From NCBI RefSeq assembly GCF_964340395.1, contig NC_135571.1:11481440-11538939 (forward strand): DNA of 57,500 bases, given 5' to 3'. A program made the position numbers and the translations under genes. The notes under the pieces were generated by a model, which searched no databases, was not told the DNA's origin, and worked only from the letters and a program-made list of their open reading frames with translations. Below, piece by piece: positions 1-11,047 of this stretch (the first letter of the stretch is position 1; the number at the start of each line of letters is the position of its first letter). This stretch comes from Glandiceps talaboti (Eukaryota > Hemichordata > Enteropneusta > Spengelidae).

Positions 1-1790
1 ATAAGGGTACATTTTGCACAATTTAGGAAATTACCCCAACAACTATACCTCCAGACTATCACGAAATGTTCATGTGATTATACAGTCATCCGGTGACTAG
101 ATGTCAAAGGTCAAGGTGGACAATCACAATCGCCAAACAAACAAACACAAAAACAACAGACTGAAGATACATAATCGTTTAGTTTTTCAACGACCAGTTA
201 TGTTAACCGTAATTGGTTCGTTCTGTAGTGTTTGTCATCTTGTGGTTGGATTATTAAGACAATAATCACCACTTTTCAAGTGCTTTGTCAATAACGACAT
301 ATTTTTAGTTTCATAATATCTATTCACCATCTACTCGCAGACACGTTCCTACAAGATATTAAACAACAACTTCGATAAACAACACAACAGTCAATCAAGA
401 AAACAAGATACTGCCCCCAGACTTCAATCGTCTTTAGACAGATATTAGTGATAAGCAAGTAGTCTTGATCGATTTACTCTAAAAAACACCCCTTAACCCC
501 CCCCCCTCCCCCTGCAAAAAAAGAAAATCTACATCCGATGTACACATGTCCTTAGACACGTTCATTTTGATACATTCTTAATTTTGTCCACGTACGTATG
601 GATATTTATGTCAGTACAGATAATGCGTCCCAGGCGCATGCGCATACTTGCAAAAATTAATTGTCACAACTGGAAATGAGTTTCCTTAATTACACCCACC
701 TACACTTAGCGCCGTTAGACTATATCTCAACTGCAAATCTGTCTATGACTGGGTCAAAGTAAAAGACTTTAATAATGATGTCCACTTTAATAGCAACATA
801 TATAGCGAATTCGAATAGTCACCTATTCTACGTTATCAAGTTTGCATACAATATATGCCATATGAATTCCTTACAAATGTATATAAAGTTCACTGTGACC
901 AAATTACTCACCTGTGAAAGAACTTGTATTTTTAATATGTTTTGAAATATAACATGTTTTAATGTTCTTCCCATTCTTACGCAATGGTTCAGCAAAAAGC
1001 GGATTTTGAGATTTATATGCAAATTATGGTGACGTAATTGATGGCTAAGTTGATACTCTGGCTAATTAGCAGTATCACATGTTTGCGTGCCGTATGACTA
1101 ACAAAGATATGCGTCACACTTTTCTAGAAGAGATAAAACAACGCCATAGACTGCCCCCCACCACCACCACCACCACCACCACCGTAGAGGGCCCGTGACA
1201 ATGCAAATCAAATCTCCCTTACAGTAACTGCTAAAGTATTTGCATCAACATTTCATCTTCGTGTCTACATTAGGCAAGTACATGTATGTCAACCACCATA
1301 TTGAATTTGTTGTTATTGATATTGATATTGTTGTTGTTGTTGTTGTTGTTGTTGATGATGATTTTAGAAAATTGTTGGACGATGTAATTCATACTACCGT
1401 GATCATTCAGTAACATACTTTCCCTAATCAATAAATTGAATTCAGTTGAGGTGTATTGCTACAGATAAACTTGAATTTTGTGCAGCAACTTTCAACAGGC
1501 GAAAAAGTAGTACACGGAACTTGTTTGAATTAAGGTGAAACGTTGATCAGCCTGTGTATTTATAAGTAAAATAGTGTATGTCTAATGCGCATGTCCTCTG
1601 GATTCAGAGTTCCTGTTGCTGACGTCCAGTTATTACCCCCCAGCATGGACCTATAGAGGCACAGTGTTCATTTATACTTTCTCAACTTTCGCATACAATC
1701 TATTGCAGCCTATGTACTATACATATGATTAAAGCATTCACATAGCAATCTCTATCCTAACAGGTTCCCAACAATACAGTTGAGTTCAGT
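1..1790. other. intergenic, no gene recognised
   Basis: AT-rich non-coding DNA with no open frame that looks like protein. It holds a perfect NRF-1-type palindrome (GCGCATGCGCA, 634-644), a short CCA run (1157-1183) and a GTT run (1328-1354). Confidence 0.6.
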
Positions 1791-1799
1791 GGGAATATT

Positions 1800-1932
1800 C
1801 GTGGTTCAAATCTTGATCAAGGATTTTTATTCATTCAGAAACTAACGTCAGCGACGAGGCTCGAACCTGCAACGTTGTGACCGACCGTGACAGATTTCAA
1901 GCCGGCCACACTACTAGCCATATTCGACCATC
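1800..1932 (-). mobile_element. possible tRNA-derived SINE head
   Basis: Read on the minus strand, an A-box-like TGGCTAGTAGTGTGG (1920-1906) is followed about 53 bp on by a B-box match GGTTCGAGCC (1867-1858). That is the internal RNA polymerase III promoter layout of tRNAs and tRNA-derived SINEs. The spacing is somewhat longer than in a true tRNA and I could not fold an acceptor stem, so a SINE head is more likely than a functional tRNA gene. No second copy was found in the window. Confidence 0.35.
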
Positions 1933-1944
1933 GTGGAAAGGGCG

Positions 1945-3025
1945 CCTTTCTAAGTGGAAGGGTTTACCCTGTACTTTTAACAGTAATATTTTTGCAATTT
2001 ATACTACTGTAGTTGTAAATAAATTTTTGCAATTTACTTTATAGTGCCCTGTTGCAAATCTTTCTCTTGTAAAGTATTATGTATTGAATATCAGTATAAG
2101 TATTTATGAAGCAGTACCTCACACACCCTAGGGCCAAGAAATGTACACCTATCTTCTATATTCATTGCCAGGTATCATCGACAGGGGGCGCTAAACGTCA
2201 GCTGAATTTACAACCGATAAAAACAGGAGAATGTTGAGAAGAAGTGAGAGTTTCATTGTATCGTTAAACCAGTCAACAACATAACGTTTATCGCCTCAAG
2301 AAAATCGATGACGTAAAGTCTACTTCCACTGTGTGAATTAATTAGTGTTGAACCCATACAAGTTATGTGCCCATGCTAAGACCCTTTGACTTCGTGCAAT
2401 GATTCCTTGGTTCATCTGTGTACCGTGACAACAATGACTAATCGAACCATGGAGAGGTGGACTTTTGAAATCACCACTCTGGCCAAAACGAGAAAGCGAA
2501 CTGGGATGTATTTTGTAATTTGCCTGTTCTGGCGCCCACTCTTGTTCAAAGATGAGAACAGACATCTCCCTATTTAAGTACAAACGCCGTATGGACTGAG
2601 AATGGTATCAATAATGTGACTGAAATATAGCACGCAAAAACGCTACTTTTTGGGATGACATAAGATAATATGACATCACCCATTCCCCCCACGCATATTA
2701 GACATATAATTCAATTTTATGGGGAAAAAGAAGGTAAAACACAGGAATAACCTCACATTCAAATAACAAAGCACAAAATATGTTACAACTGTATTTTTCA
2801 TAAAAATTGACAAGTTTATATTTTACTGTATTCCGAGGTTTACAGACGATAAACTATAAGAAAATGCTTTTCTGGTTAAATTACATATCTTTTAATGTGA
2901 ACTATATAAAGATCTAAATGAAAAAAAAAGGCAAATACATAATATTTAACAGGTAAAAGTAAACTATTTACAAAAAGATACATTTTCTGTACATTTTGAT
3001 ACGTGTACACGGGTTACTAGTATTC
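1945..3025. other. intergenic, no gene recognised
   Basis: No coding signal was recognised. Short overlapping open frames near 2338-2583 on both strands have no recognisable domain. Confidence 0.5.
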
Positions 3026-3035
3026 TACATACAGC

Positions 3036-3121
3036 GGCGGCCATCTTGGACTTACAACTGACGTCACTCACACTGGGAGAGTGGACAACGATTAACAGCC
3101 GACATGTATTTCGCGCCAAAA
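3036..3121. promoter_or_regulatory. cluster of YY1-, CRE- and E2F-type sites
   Basis: Within 86 bp there is a YY1-type GGCCATCTTGG (3039-3049), a full CRE palindrome TGACGTCA (3059-3066) and a full E2F consensus TTTCGCGCCAAAA (3109-3121). These site types typically cluster in core promoters of housekeeping or cell-cycle genes. No adjacent coding exon was recognised on either strand, so a promoter or a 5'UTR exon is inferred from the motifs alone. Confidence 0.35.
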
Positions 3122-3125
3122 TTGA

Positions 3126-3577
3126 GATCACTTCAGAGCGTTCACACAATGGCAAAAAATTATAATTTTGTGGTATTCGACAACACTTGGGTAGCGAGAA
3201 TAAATGTTAATGGACCCTGGGTTCATACTTTCAATTTCAAATGAAAATTTCTACTCAAGTCAAAAATCTATAAGACTCGAGCTACATAGTCAAGTTGACG
3301 TTGAATAAAACATTCACAAATGAACACGAAAAATCAAAAATACAAGTAGCTGTATGAATAAATGATCAATAAAAAGTTATCTTTGATATAGTAATTGTAA
3401 GTTTTCCTGTTGCTCAATATGTCTGTCTATCAGCGTCACTAAGGCGTCTCACAGTTTGAACACAGAGTAATTCCATCTTATGAATAATTGTAATCGAGAC
3501 CTTTTTAGTCCCAGACGAAATGGGTTTGCAAACGTATTGACCTCAACGTCTGGTATGTACGCTTTTAATCTATGTAA
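3126..3577. other. intergenic, nothing recognised
   Basis: AT-rich sequence without a recognisable gene, repeat or regulatory cluster. Confidence 0.5.
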
Positions 3578-3579
3578 TA

Positions 3580-3823
3580 GAGAACTTGCAAACCCGCCAT
3601 GTTGAATGTTGCATCATGGGAAATATGATAATAAATACTTATCAATTAGTATTGTAAACAATATTGTTACATTGTTTGTAACCACCAATAATCAATTCAT
3701 ATTTACCCTGACCAGTGTTGGAGGTTTATTTTATCGGTAGCTCAAGATAAGTTATTACGATAACCACAGATAATCCCATAGTCCTTTGCGTCTGCGCATG
3801 CTCAGTCTGGATTGCAAGTTCCC
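3580..3823. mobile_element. 244-bp MITE with TA target duplication, copy 1
   Basis: The ends are GAGAACTTGCAA and TTGCAAGTTCCC, which are inverted repeats of each other with one mismatch. TA lies on both sides (3578-3579 and 3824-3825). A second copy of exactly the same length lies at 47201-47444 in the same orientation and matches along its whole length. No protein is encoded, so this is a non-autonomous DNA transposon. TA flanks fit the Tc1/mariner superfamily, but the superfamily is not proven. Confidence 0.8.
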
Positions 3824-3825
3824 TA

Positions 3826-4575
3826 TAGTTTACCAAAGGGTTCTCTGTAGACTACCTGGACAACAGGTAATATTTCTACAATTCCACAACAAAAATGTGA
3901 TATTTCATCATATTTCACAAAGATCGCTGGGTGGACCCAAAGTCTCATTCAATTGACACTGGTGAACGCTTGTCAATCATACACTGGGGCAACTTTAGCC
4001 AAATATAGACCACCTCTGAATAGCCAATTAACAAAAAAAAACCGAACTTGTAACAATATGCTCAAACAGAATAACCATTCAGTTTATTTTTTTAAATAAA
4101 CCATTGCAAAAATCAATGAAACAGTCGAGTCCCAAGAACGATACAAATTATATTAACAGATTGGAAACTTGTTCGTTCAGTTATTCCGTTGTCCTACCCA
4201 GAGTTGTGTAGACAACACCGTACTGATACATATACAGTCTTTATTTGTTTACAGTATATGCAGTGTATATATACAAGTTTTACGTTTAGAATTTCGAAGA
4301 GAGAATGCACCATCTTGTAAACTCTTTCCCTGCTAAACATTTTCGTTGTGGACGAGTCTTGGTATTTACAGAATTTATATTTGATTATTGTGGAGTTAAA
4401 ATCTTACATAAATAATTAATAACATTACATCTTTCGTTTTGAATTTAAAATTACGTTTAGGTGTGCAATATATTTCCATAAATAAGCAAATTCTTCATCT
4501 ACTTTGGGCGGGAAATTACTTATGATCTAATCAGTCAATCGGTGAACCAACAAACTAACCAATGAATGAATCAAC
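3826..4575. other. intergenic, nothing recognised
   Basis: AT-rich sequence; no exon, RNA gene or structured repeat was recognised. Confidence 0.5.
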
Positions 4576-4578
4576 TAA

Positions 4579-4580
4579 TT

Positions 4581-4634
<54 letters not shown>
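4579..4634. repeat. (AATC)n microsatellite
   Basis: About fourteen near-perfect tetranucleotide units lie immediately upstream of the TTAA foldback element. Confidence 0.9.
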
Positions 4635-4662
4635 AAACACATCTGTATCTGATCAACGTTAA

Positions 4663-5008
4663 AGTGGCCATATGGATGAGAATTTGGTATTTATTTTGGA
4701 TTTTTATTTGATAAAACAGCTTCACTATGTTTGTATACTTGAAAAAATAATGCGAAATAGCATATACCAAGTCCATGTTCATAACTCAATACATTGCAAA
4801 AAGATGGAAAAAGTGTAAAAAGTTTGTTATTGTACGTACAATAACAAACATTTTACACATTGTTTAATGTTTTGCAGTTTATTGAGTTGCAATCATAGAC
4901 TTGGTATATGTTATTTCACATTATTTTTTCAAGCAGAAAAACATGGTGAAGCTGTTTTATAAAATAAAAATTCAAAATAAATACCAAATTCTCATCCATA
5001 TGGCCACT
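4663..5008. mobile_element. TTAA-flanked foldback element, copy 1 (346 bp)
   Basis: The two halves are inverted repeats of one another over nearly the whole length, meeting near a TTGTACGTACAA palindrome at about 4835. The outer ends read AGTGGCCATATGGATGAG and its reverse complement. TTAA flanks both sides (4659-4662 and 5009-5012), as expected for a TTAA target duplication of the piggyBac type, although the terminal bases are not the classic piggyBac CCY. A decayed second copy is at 39091-39400. It has no coding capacity. Confidence 0.8.
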
Positions 5009-5121
5009 TTAAAATATTATCTCGTAGGAATGTAAGCTCACATTTGTTATTGGACTCGGGTGTAAGGCGGCAACACGTTAATCACTCATACATTATAATG
5101 TCGCCAATTTCAGACGGGCAC

Positions 5122-5184
5122 AATTTTGGCGCGGTAAAATCATAAATAATTTTAGCGACGAAAATATATAAGTTTGGCGCCAAA
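5122..5184. promoter_or_regulatory. pair of E2F-type sites
   Basis: TTTTGGCGCGGTAAAA (5123-5139) and a perfect palindrome TTTGGCGCCAAA (5173-5184) lie about 50 bp apart, with an AAAATATATAAG run just before the second. They resemble an E2F-controlled promoter, but no exon was recognised nearby. Confidence 0.25.
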
Positions 5185-5412
5185 AGTACAGAAACAAAAC
5201 ATTCACACATTTGGAGAATGAATTGCAAGTGTCAATCTGTGGGTTCAAGGGTCAGGCTACATGATGGTTGAGGATTACGGTTACAGGGTACGAAAGAGCT
5301 CCAAAATGACTCAAAGTCAACAGATCAACAGAATAAAGAACATAACACCTACAAACTACCACACCAACTCAACTATTGAAGTGCTAAGATACACTTGTCA
5401 ATCACTTTTACA

Positions 5413-5600
5413 ACTGGCGAATCAGACCCAGTCTTTGTTGGTTCACTGGCGAATCAGAACTAGTCTTTGTTGGTTAACTGGCGAATCAGAACCAGTCTTT
5501 GTCGTCAGTTCACTGGCGAATCAGAACCTGTCTTTGTTTGTTCACTGGCGAATCAGAACCAGTCTTTGTTGGTTCACTGGCGAATCAGAACCTGTCTTTC
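5413..5600. repeat. minisatellite, about six 32-38 bp units
   Basis: The unit ACTGGCGAATCAGAACCAG followed by TCTTTGTTGGTTC is repeated about six times, with one longer variant. It keeps overlapping forward frames open and gives a repeated translation. The frame changes between units and there is no domain or conserved start, so it is not called coding. Confidence 0.8.
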
Positions 5601-5604
5601 AGTG

Positions 5605-6410
5605 TATCGCTGACTGGGTCTGTTTACCTCTCACACACAAGGTACCCCACAATTGTCTCTGCCAATGAACGTATATATGCAAGTGTCACATTGGTGGTGA
5701 GAGCTCGGCCGGCTACTGAACTGACGACCTTAACTTACGTAGAGTAGTACGTGATATACAAGAATAATGTATACCACATGAATATAACGACCCTGGATTG
5801 CAGGCGGTATTTTCTATATCTGTACCATGCAGAGACTCCCCATCCATTGGAATAGTCGTTGCAGCATATCTGTGTAAGTAACAAGGGAATATGATCATTA
5901 AATAAAATATTTACTTAAAAGAATCTGCTGCAAAGTGTACTACCAAATTAAAGAGTGCATAGACTTCAATTAAGTGACATAAAAAGTCATATCTAATAAT
6001 CTTCCAAACTACCGCAGCACTTTACTTTACACTAGGGTCGCCTGTAGAGCCGGGAACGGTAAGTACGCCCTCAGGCGACAAATACATCGAGCGGGGTGGG
6101 TTACTAGTATTCATTTTGCAGTGCTGTGTAACTACGTGTTTTTATTGCATTGCAATCTGTAGTAGAACTAATGCGAAACTACAGCAATTAACCATTATTG
6201 TCCAATATTTTTTCTAATAGACTTCTTTCAGCCAAGGAAAATAAGAGTGACCTAAGGGGCCTTGTCAATACTCCTTATCGACTTCGTAAATATACCTCTT
6301 TAACATAATTTGTGGGAAAATATTGGTGATTTGGAACGTTTTAAGTCACGTTTCGATCATCGCAGAATCAGTTATGTAGACACGGGTTGTTGTGACGTAG
6401 AGTGACATGG
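5605..6410. other. intergenic, nothing recognised
   Basis: No gene was recognised. It may in part be downstream flank of the minus-strand gene ending at 6989. Confidence 0.45.
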
Positions 6411-6418
6411 TCAGGGTA

Positions 6419-6424
6419 TTTATT
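6419..6424 (-). terminator. possible poly(A) signal
   Basis: AATAAA on the minus strand, about 565 bp past the stop codon of the 6989-9929 exon. It would give a plausible 3'UTR length, but the hexamer alone is weak evidence. Confidence 0.3.
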
Positions 6425-6988
6425 TCTGTTCAAAGACAATAACTTGGCTTGTCATGGTATAATGATATATTCAGATCAAGTATGCCAGCAAGAAAACACT
6501 TCTGGTGTGTACCCTGTCTCCATGGGATATACAGAGATATACCTAACTTTCTCAGACTGAGATATCCTTATGTGGAAAGCACACCTGGCTTATAAAAATG
6601 ATTTTTCGTTTGCTCCATATTTTTTTCATTTTACATAACTCTGTTTCCATTCACTCTTTGAGAAATTCAGTATTACGTGAGTAAGTTGACGATAACTTCA
6701 TTCAGTATTAAGAAATTCTATAGGAAAGCATTCGCCAGATATCCACCCAGCTTCGCCAGTGTTTTCAGAAGTCAGACAATTAACCAAAATTCTCGAAGCC
6801 CAGTTAGTCACGTTCTACCATCAATGACGAAGCCGTGATGATATTGGCGAGATGTGTGATATTAATATTCTTCAGTCTTGGTGCCACATGAAGTTAAACT
6901 TATTAACTTTGAATGTTTACACAAATGAGCTGACAACATTCTAGTGAATTGGTGTATTCATATCTTACCGATAACTGTGTCGTTGTTT

Positions 6989-9929
6989 TTATTCGTCGTC
7001 TGAATCCAAGGATGGGTTTAATTTGATCTTCTTCCTCACCATTTCAAGAGCTGCCTCTTTTTTCTTCAACAACTCTTTTAATTTTCTGATACGTTCATCT
7101 TGAACACTTTCCTTTTTCGCTTTGTCATTAGTCGGCCGACTTTCCGATTCCCCTAGGGCTTCGTCACTCTTTATCAATTCACTGAGATCTTGTTTACGTT
7201 TACGCGTCATCATTTTGTTGGTATGTAAAGTAGGCTTACTCTTTGACGTTGACGTAGTTCCCAGTGACGTAGTCGTAGTTCCCAGTGACGTAGTCGTCGT
7301 TCCCAGTGACGTTGTCGTAGTTCCCAGTGACGTTGTCGTAGTTCCCAGTGACGTTGTCGTAGTTTCCAGTGACGTAGTCGTAGTTCCCAGTGACGTAGTC
7401 GTACTTGTGATTGGCGATGTGGTAGTTTCTGTTGTAGTGGTTTTGTTTGTATCTGTGGTTGTCAAGGTCATAAGAAGTTTATCGTTTATTTTTTGAACTT
7501 GGACCACTGGTGTCATATTTGGAAGATTTCTCGGTGACTCTTCCTTTTCTTTCTTTACGTTAACAGTTTGAAGTGTTCGTTCGGTTGCCTTGGCAACAGT
7601 GTCTTTTACACTTGACATCGGCGGACATAACTTGACAAAACCTCCTTGAACTTGTGTTGAACCTTTAAGAATTACTTTATGTTGAACCGAATCTGTACTG
7701 GCTACTTGGGCCATCTCACTAAGCTTTGCCGCGGCCGATTTTATTTGAAGCACCGTTGTTTTCCCAGTTGGATTTTTAACAATGTATGTCGAAACGCCCC
7801 TTTTTGTGGCTTTCATTGCTGTTCCAGGGGGGTGTACAACTATCGTTCTTTCAGCGGATAAAGATGGTTTCGTTGTTGCAGAAACTACTGTAGCAGGTTT
7901 AGGTTCTGGTGGCGCTACAACAGTCCATTTCATTGGTTCCCCCGGTTTGCTTTCAGAAGAAGTTGGTGTTAAGAGCATACTTGCCGGTGGACTGGTATTC
8001 TGTATCGTTATAGCCCGTGCTGATGCAGGAATTACAGGTGTCGTGTTCTTGTTCACTATCACGTACTTCTTGCTTTGATTTGGACTAGTATGTATATCTG
8101 ATGACGTAGATGGAGGTTCTAGCGACGTAGGCAAAACTTGTGATGACGTCGGCACGGATAGCTCTTCTTGGGCAATGGTTTGTGCACACTTATTGACGAT
8201 CTCACTTGTTGTTTTCGTAATAGACAATGGAGTTGAACTTTGAGTAGATGCTTTTTCAACAACCTTGATGTTTGTTCCTAGTAGAGCCTTTTCATAGCCT
8301 GTATCGGGAGGTTCTGTTTTTATTCGAACTTTCGGCTCTTCCGGTAGGGAGACAGCAGTGTTTATATTGCTGTCTTCTCCCGGGTAGAAAGACGGCGGTT
8401 CTGTCTTCACATGCACTGTCTCTGCAACCTTTTCTGTCTCCGGAAATAATTCCTTTGCTGAGTTTTCTGAAAGTGTATAGACAGAACCGATTTGAAACAT
8501 TGGTGTTTCCTCATTCTGTACAACGTCGGGCTGAAATGATGTCTCTATCTCATTTCGAACGTTTGTACTCTCAGTGTTGTTACTTGTTAGTGACGTCTGC
8601 GCATATGCTGTTTTATCGGAAATACCAACACTTTCGCCATTTCCACTGATATTTGACGATGGCGTTGTTGTTGTTGTCTGACCGCCAACTTGCACAGGAA
8701 TATTACTTTGAACAGCGCTTATTGAAACTGGAACTGGTTGTGCTTTAGCATAATGTGTGGATAAGTTCTTGTTTGCAATAACACTGGAGGGCGCACTAAC
8801 AATGATTTGTTTCGAAACACACATGGATGGTAAATCGGAGGCTTTGACTGTTGTTGGTGTGAATGTCTTAGTCACCAAAGGAGTCTGTTTTAAGTTCAAA
8901 TCTGGGGTTGTAGGAGGGGTAAGCATTTTTAAGTAAGTTTGTTGATCCTTTGTAGAGTTAGTTGTTCGTTGTACTGGCACCACTGCAGATATTTTCGCAG
9001 TGCTGTTGGCATTTTGAGCTGCGACGATACTTTGTATTGGAATCATTACCTTTTGTGGAAGTTTAGATTGGTCAGACTTAATCAGGGATGATGTAGGTAA
9101 TGTGATTGTAATGTTTTGGGGAAGGTTGGCAGGATTCACGAGAAACTGTATTGGTTGACTTGTTGTTGTGGTGGTGCTGCAGCTCGTTTGTGTAGAGGGG
9201 GTACTAGTAACTGATGCACTGACGGTTGTTGTTGCAACGGATGGCGTAATAGTTAACACAATGGGTTGTGTCGGCGCGGACGAATTGATACTGGTTGATG
9301 GTACGTTTTTCGTGGTTGGCAGTCCACTCAAGACGAACGTTTGTGGTTGCTGTGTCATGTTCGTTGACGGCGTTGTTTTCAGCGTTATTGGTGTACCAAG
9401 CTGAGTAGGTTGAAGTGGTTTGTTTTGCAACAGCTGATTTTTAACCGTCATAGGTTGCATTTTATCTTGTCCAACTTTTATGATTTGAAATTTTGACGAG
9501 TCTATCATTTTAGCGTATTGGTTAGCAACTTGAGGTGAGAGAGTCAAAGAAAATGGCGACGAAGGAGGCTGCGAACTCGGGGGAACTATGGTCGTAGGAT
9601 TGGACACTTTCGGAGAAGCGACTGTTTTCGTCAATAAGCGAGAATCTTTCATAACATCAGAAATGGAGATAACTTTCTTTGTCAATGCCGGTGTTGGGTT
9701 GGTATTTAGTGTTTTATTAGTTGTTGTCGTTACGGCGGCTGTGGTTGGGATCGTCACCGAAACTCGCTGTCCTGAGTTGATATTGATTGCAGAAAAGACA
9801 CTACTTTTACCTGCCGCGGTTTTCATTTCATTCGCAGAAGCTGGCACATAAGCACTTTCCGTTTTCCCGTCCTTCGTCCATAATAATTTCTTGCATATCT
9901 GGTATTGTACCGCTGACTTTGACGAAGAC
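6989..9929 (-). CDS. 3'-terminal exon of a Ser/Thr-rich, probably nuclear protein (paralogue of 33637-36699)
   Basis: A frame of about 980 codons ends in TAA. It is not a whole gene: the frame opens inside an intron, and a polypyrimidine tract with a CAG acceptor (AG at 9931-9930) places the exon start at 9929 in phase 2. Exon residues begin SSSKSAVQYQICKKLLWTK. The next roughly 450 residues are low-complexity T/S/P/V/Q. Then come a MFQIGSVYTLSE block (frame residues 490-505), SUMO-type VKTEPP and IKTEPP motifs (520-550), an SAAAKLSEMA block (about 743), VKKEKEE, a T4SLG heptad array (852-908) and a charged C-terminal helix RIRKLKELLKKKEAALEMV before an acidic tail. The family is not recognised. 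The composition, SUMO sites and helix suggest a chromatin or transcription cofactor (inference). The helix loosely recalls the GATAD2/p66 coiled coil, but not convincingly. Upstream exons were not found. Confidence 0.8.
7250..7410 (-). repeat. 21-bp coding minisatellite (heptapeptide array)
   Basis: About eight 21-bp units inside the exon encode repeats of SLGTTTT, with one SLE variant. Being in multiples of three it keeps the frame, and it also opens a long antisense frame that is an artefact. Each unit carries TGACGT, a CRE half-site, on the plus strand. Confidence 0.85.
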
Positions 9930-9976
9930 CTGGAGATGAAGAAAAACAAACAAACAAAATTTATATACATGACCAT

Positions 9977-10490
9977 ATAAAGTGTCCGTCGAATCCAAAA
10001 TCAAAAACAAGATCTAGAAATTTGGTTTTCAACACTTTTTTTTTATTTTCACAAGTAACTTAACATGTAAACCGAAAACATTTATTGTGCTAGCACGAAT
10101 GTCAATAAAGAACGAACGGTTTGATTTGACACATATTCCTTGCCCTTTGACCTAGTCATCGCGATATCGCGCTCCAATTCTCGTGTGAATTCGGTCACGC
10201 CACCCAGGTTAGTACACAAAGTACATTTACGCTGGTAGAGTGGTGATTACAATCACCATTTTACGCATGTACAGCCAAAAATTGTTTAAACAAACAAACA
10301 AAACAAACAAACAAACCCCCCAAAACAAGAACCCTAACATCCAGAAAATGTAAAAACTACTGACAACTCAATCTTTACCGCCACTCTATTCAGACCAATA
10401 TTTAGAAATGCTTGTGAGAGCAACATCATTTTACCAGTGGAAGAAAATATTACCACTAATTCTGAAGGTGTCGGCAAATCTTAACCTTTG
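9977..10490. other. intron or 5' flank of the minus-strand gene
   Basis: This is non-coding sequence immediately upstream of the acceptor at 9930-9931, so it should begin as intron of the 6989-9929 gene. It holds an AAAC-rich run at 10285-10316. No upstream exon was recognised. Confidence 0.4.
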
Positions 10491-10498
10491 ATCTCACA

Positions 10499-10506
10499 TA
10501 TATAAA
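10499..10506 (+). promoter_or_regulatory. TATA box candidate
   Basis: TATATAAA matches the TATA consensus. No ATG occurs between the expected start site (about 10530) and the ATG at 10617, so that ATG would be the first in a transcript starting here. Confidence 0.3.
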
Positions 10507-10616
10507 TTCCACACTTCGCCGTAGCACACAACATAATACACTCCATACAAGACAACATTTCTAGCCAACTCTTTCACAACTTATTAGTACAGACTCGAAT
10601 ACCGTGTATTAAGTAT

Positions 10617-10853
10617 ATGTATTTGATTGTGTTCTGTATTCTGCTGTGTTGCGGTCACGTGTGTCGGAGTGAATTTGTTAATTTGGTACGAAGAAGACGT
10701 TTAGGTAGTTTTAATTGTCCACCACTGATAAAATTATTTTCTATAGTGTTCGATTTGTTGATCGATTATTGGAAGCACATCACTAGCAATGTCACACTGC
10801 CTCCAGAGTACTACCACCTAACCTGTCAGTGTTATACGCGTGATAGTATTTGA
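10617..10853 (+). CDS. candidate short secreted peptide (78 aa)
   Basis: The frame starts at the first ATG after a TATA-like box. Residues 1-18 (MYLIVFCILLCCGHVCRS) are hydrophobic and signal-peptide-like. They are followed by a tetrabasic RRRR at 25-28, a possible prohormone cleavage site, and a Cys-containing remainder ending at TGA. There is an N-glycosylation sequon NVT near residue 58. I recognise no family. The region lies upstream of and antisense to the neighbouring minus-strand gene. The frame is short and could be chance, and a splice donor inside it (AG/GTAGTT near 10704) is also possible. Confidence 0.25.
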   Translation: MYLIVFCILLCCGHVCRSEFVNLVRRRRLGSFNCPPLIKLFSIVFDLLIDYWKHITSNVTLPPEYYHLTCQCYTRDSI

Positions 10854-10993
10854 TTTCAAATATCAACCCCAAGTATAGATATTTTGTCACGAACAGAGTT
10901 TTGGACTTACAGGCCTAAAGGTCGACTAGAAAGGACATAGCGTAGAAAATGCGACTTCCAATAAGGCAGGATACATCACATATCGTCGTAAAT

Positions 10994-11047
10994 CACTAGC
11001 CTCTTTACGTCAGCACTAGCCTCTTTACGGCAACACTAACCTCTTTA
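10994..11047. repeat. three 19-20 bp tandem units
   Basis: Three copies of a CACTAGCCTCTTTACG-like unit abut the left end of the 11048-11353 element. The last unit supplies the TTA that flanks it. Confidence 0.65.

Noticed and set aside
7122-7496. 124-codon plus-strand frame rich in Val and Ser
   Set aside because: Antisense shadow of the T4SLG coding minisatellite.
8272-9851. Several plus-strand frames of 78-125 codons
   Set aside because: All lie antisense to the 6989-9929 exon, whose biased Thr/Ser/Pro codons leave the other strand open.
9828-10010. Minus-strand 60-codon frame overlapping the exon start
   Set aside because: It crosses the splice acceptor at 9930-9931 in a different frame; it is intron read-through.
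10617-10700. Resemblance of CRSEFVNLV to a relaxin B chain
   Set aside because: There is no second Cys at the required C-x11-C distance and no A-chain motif downstream.
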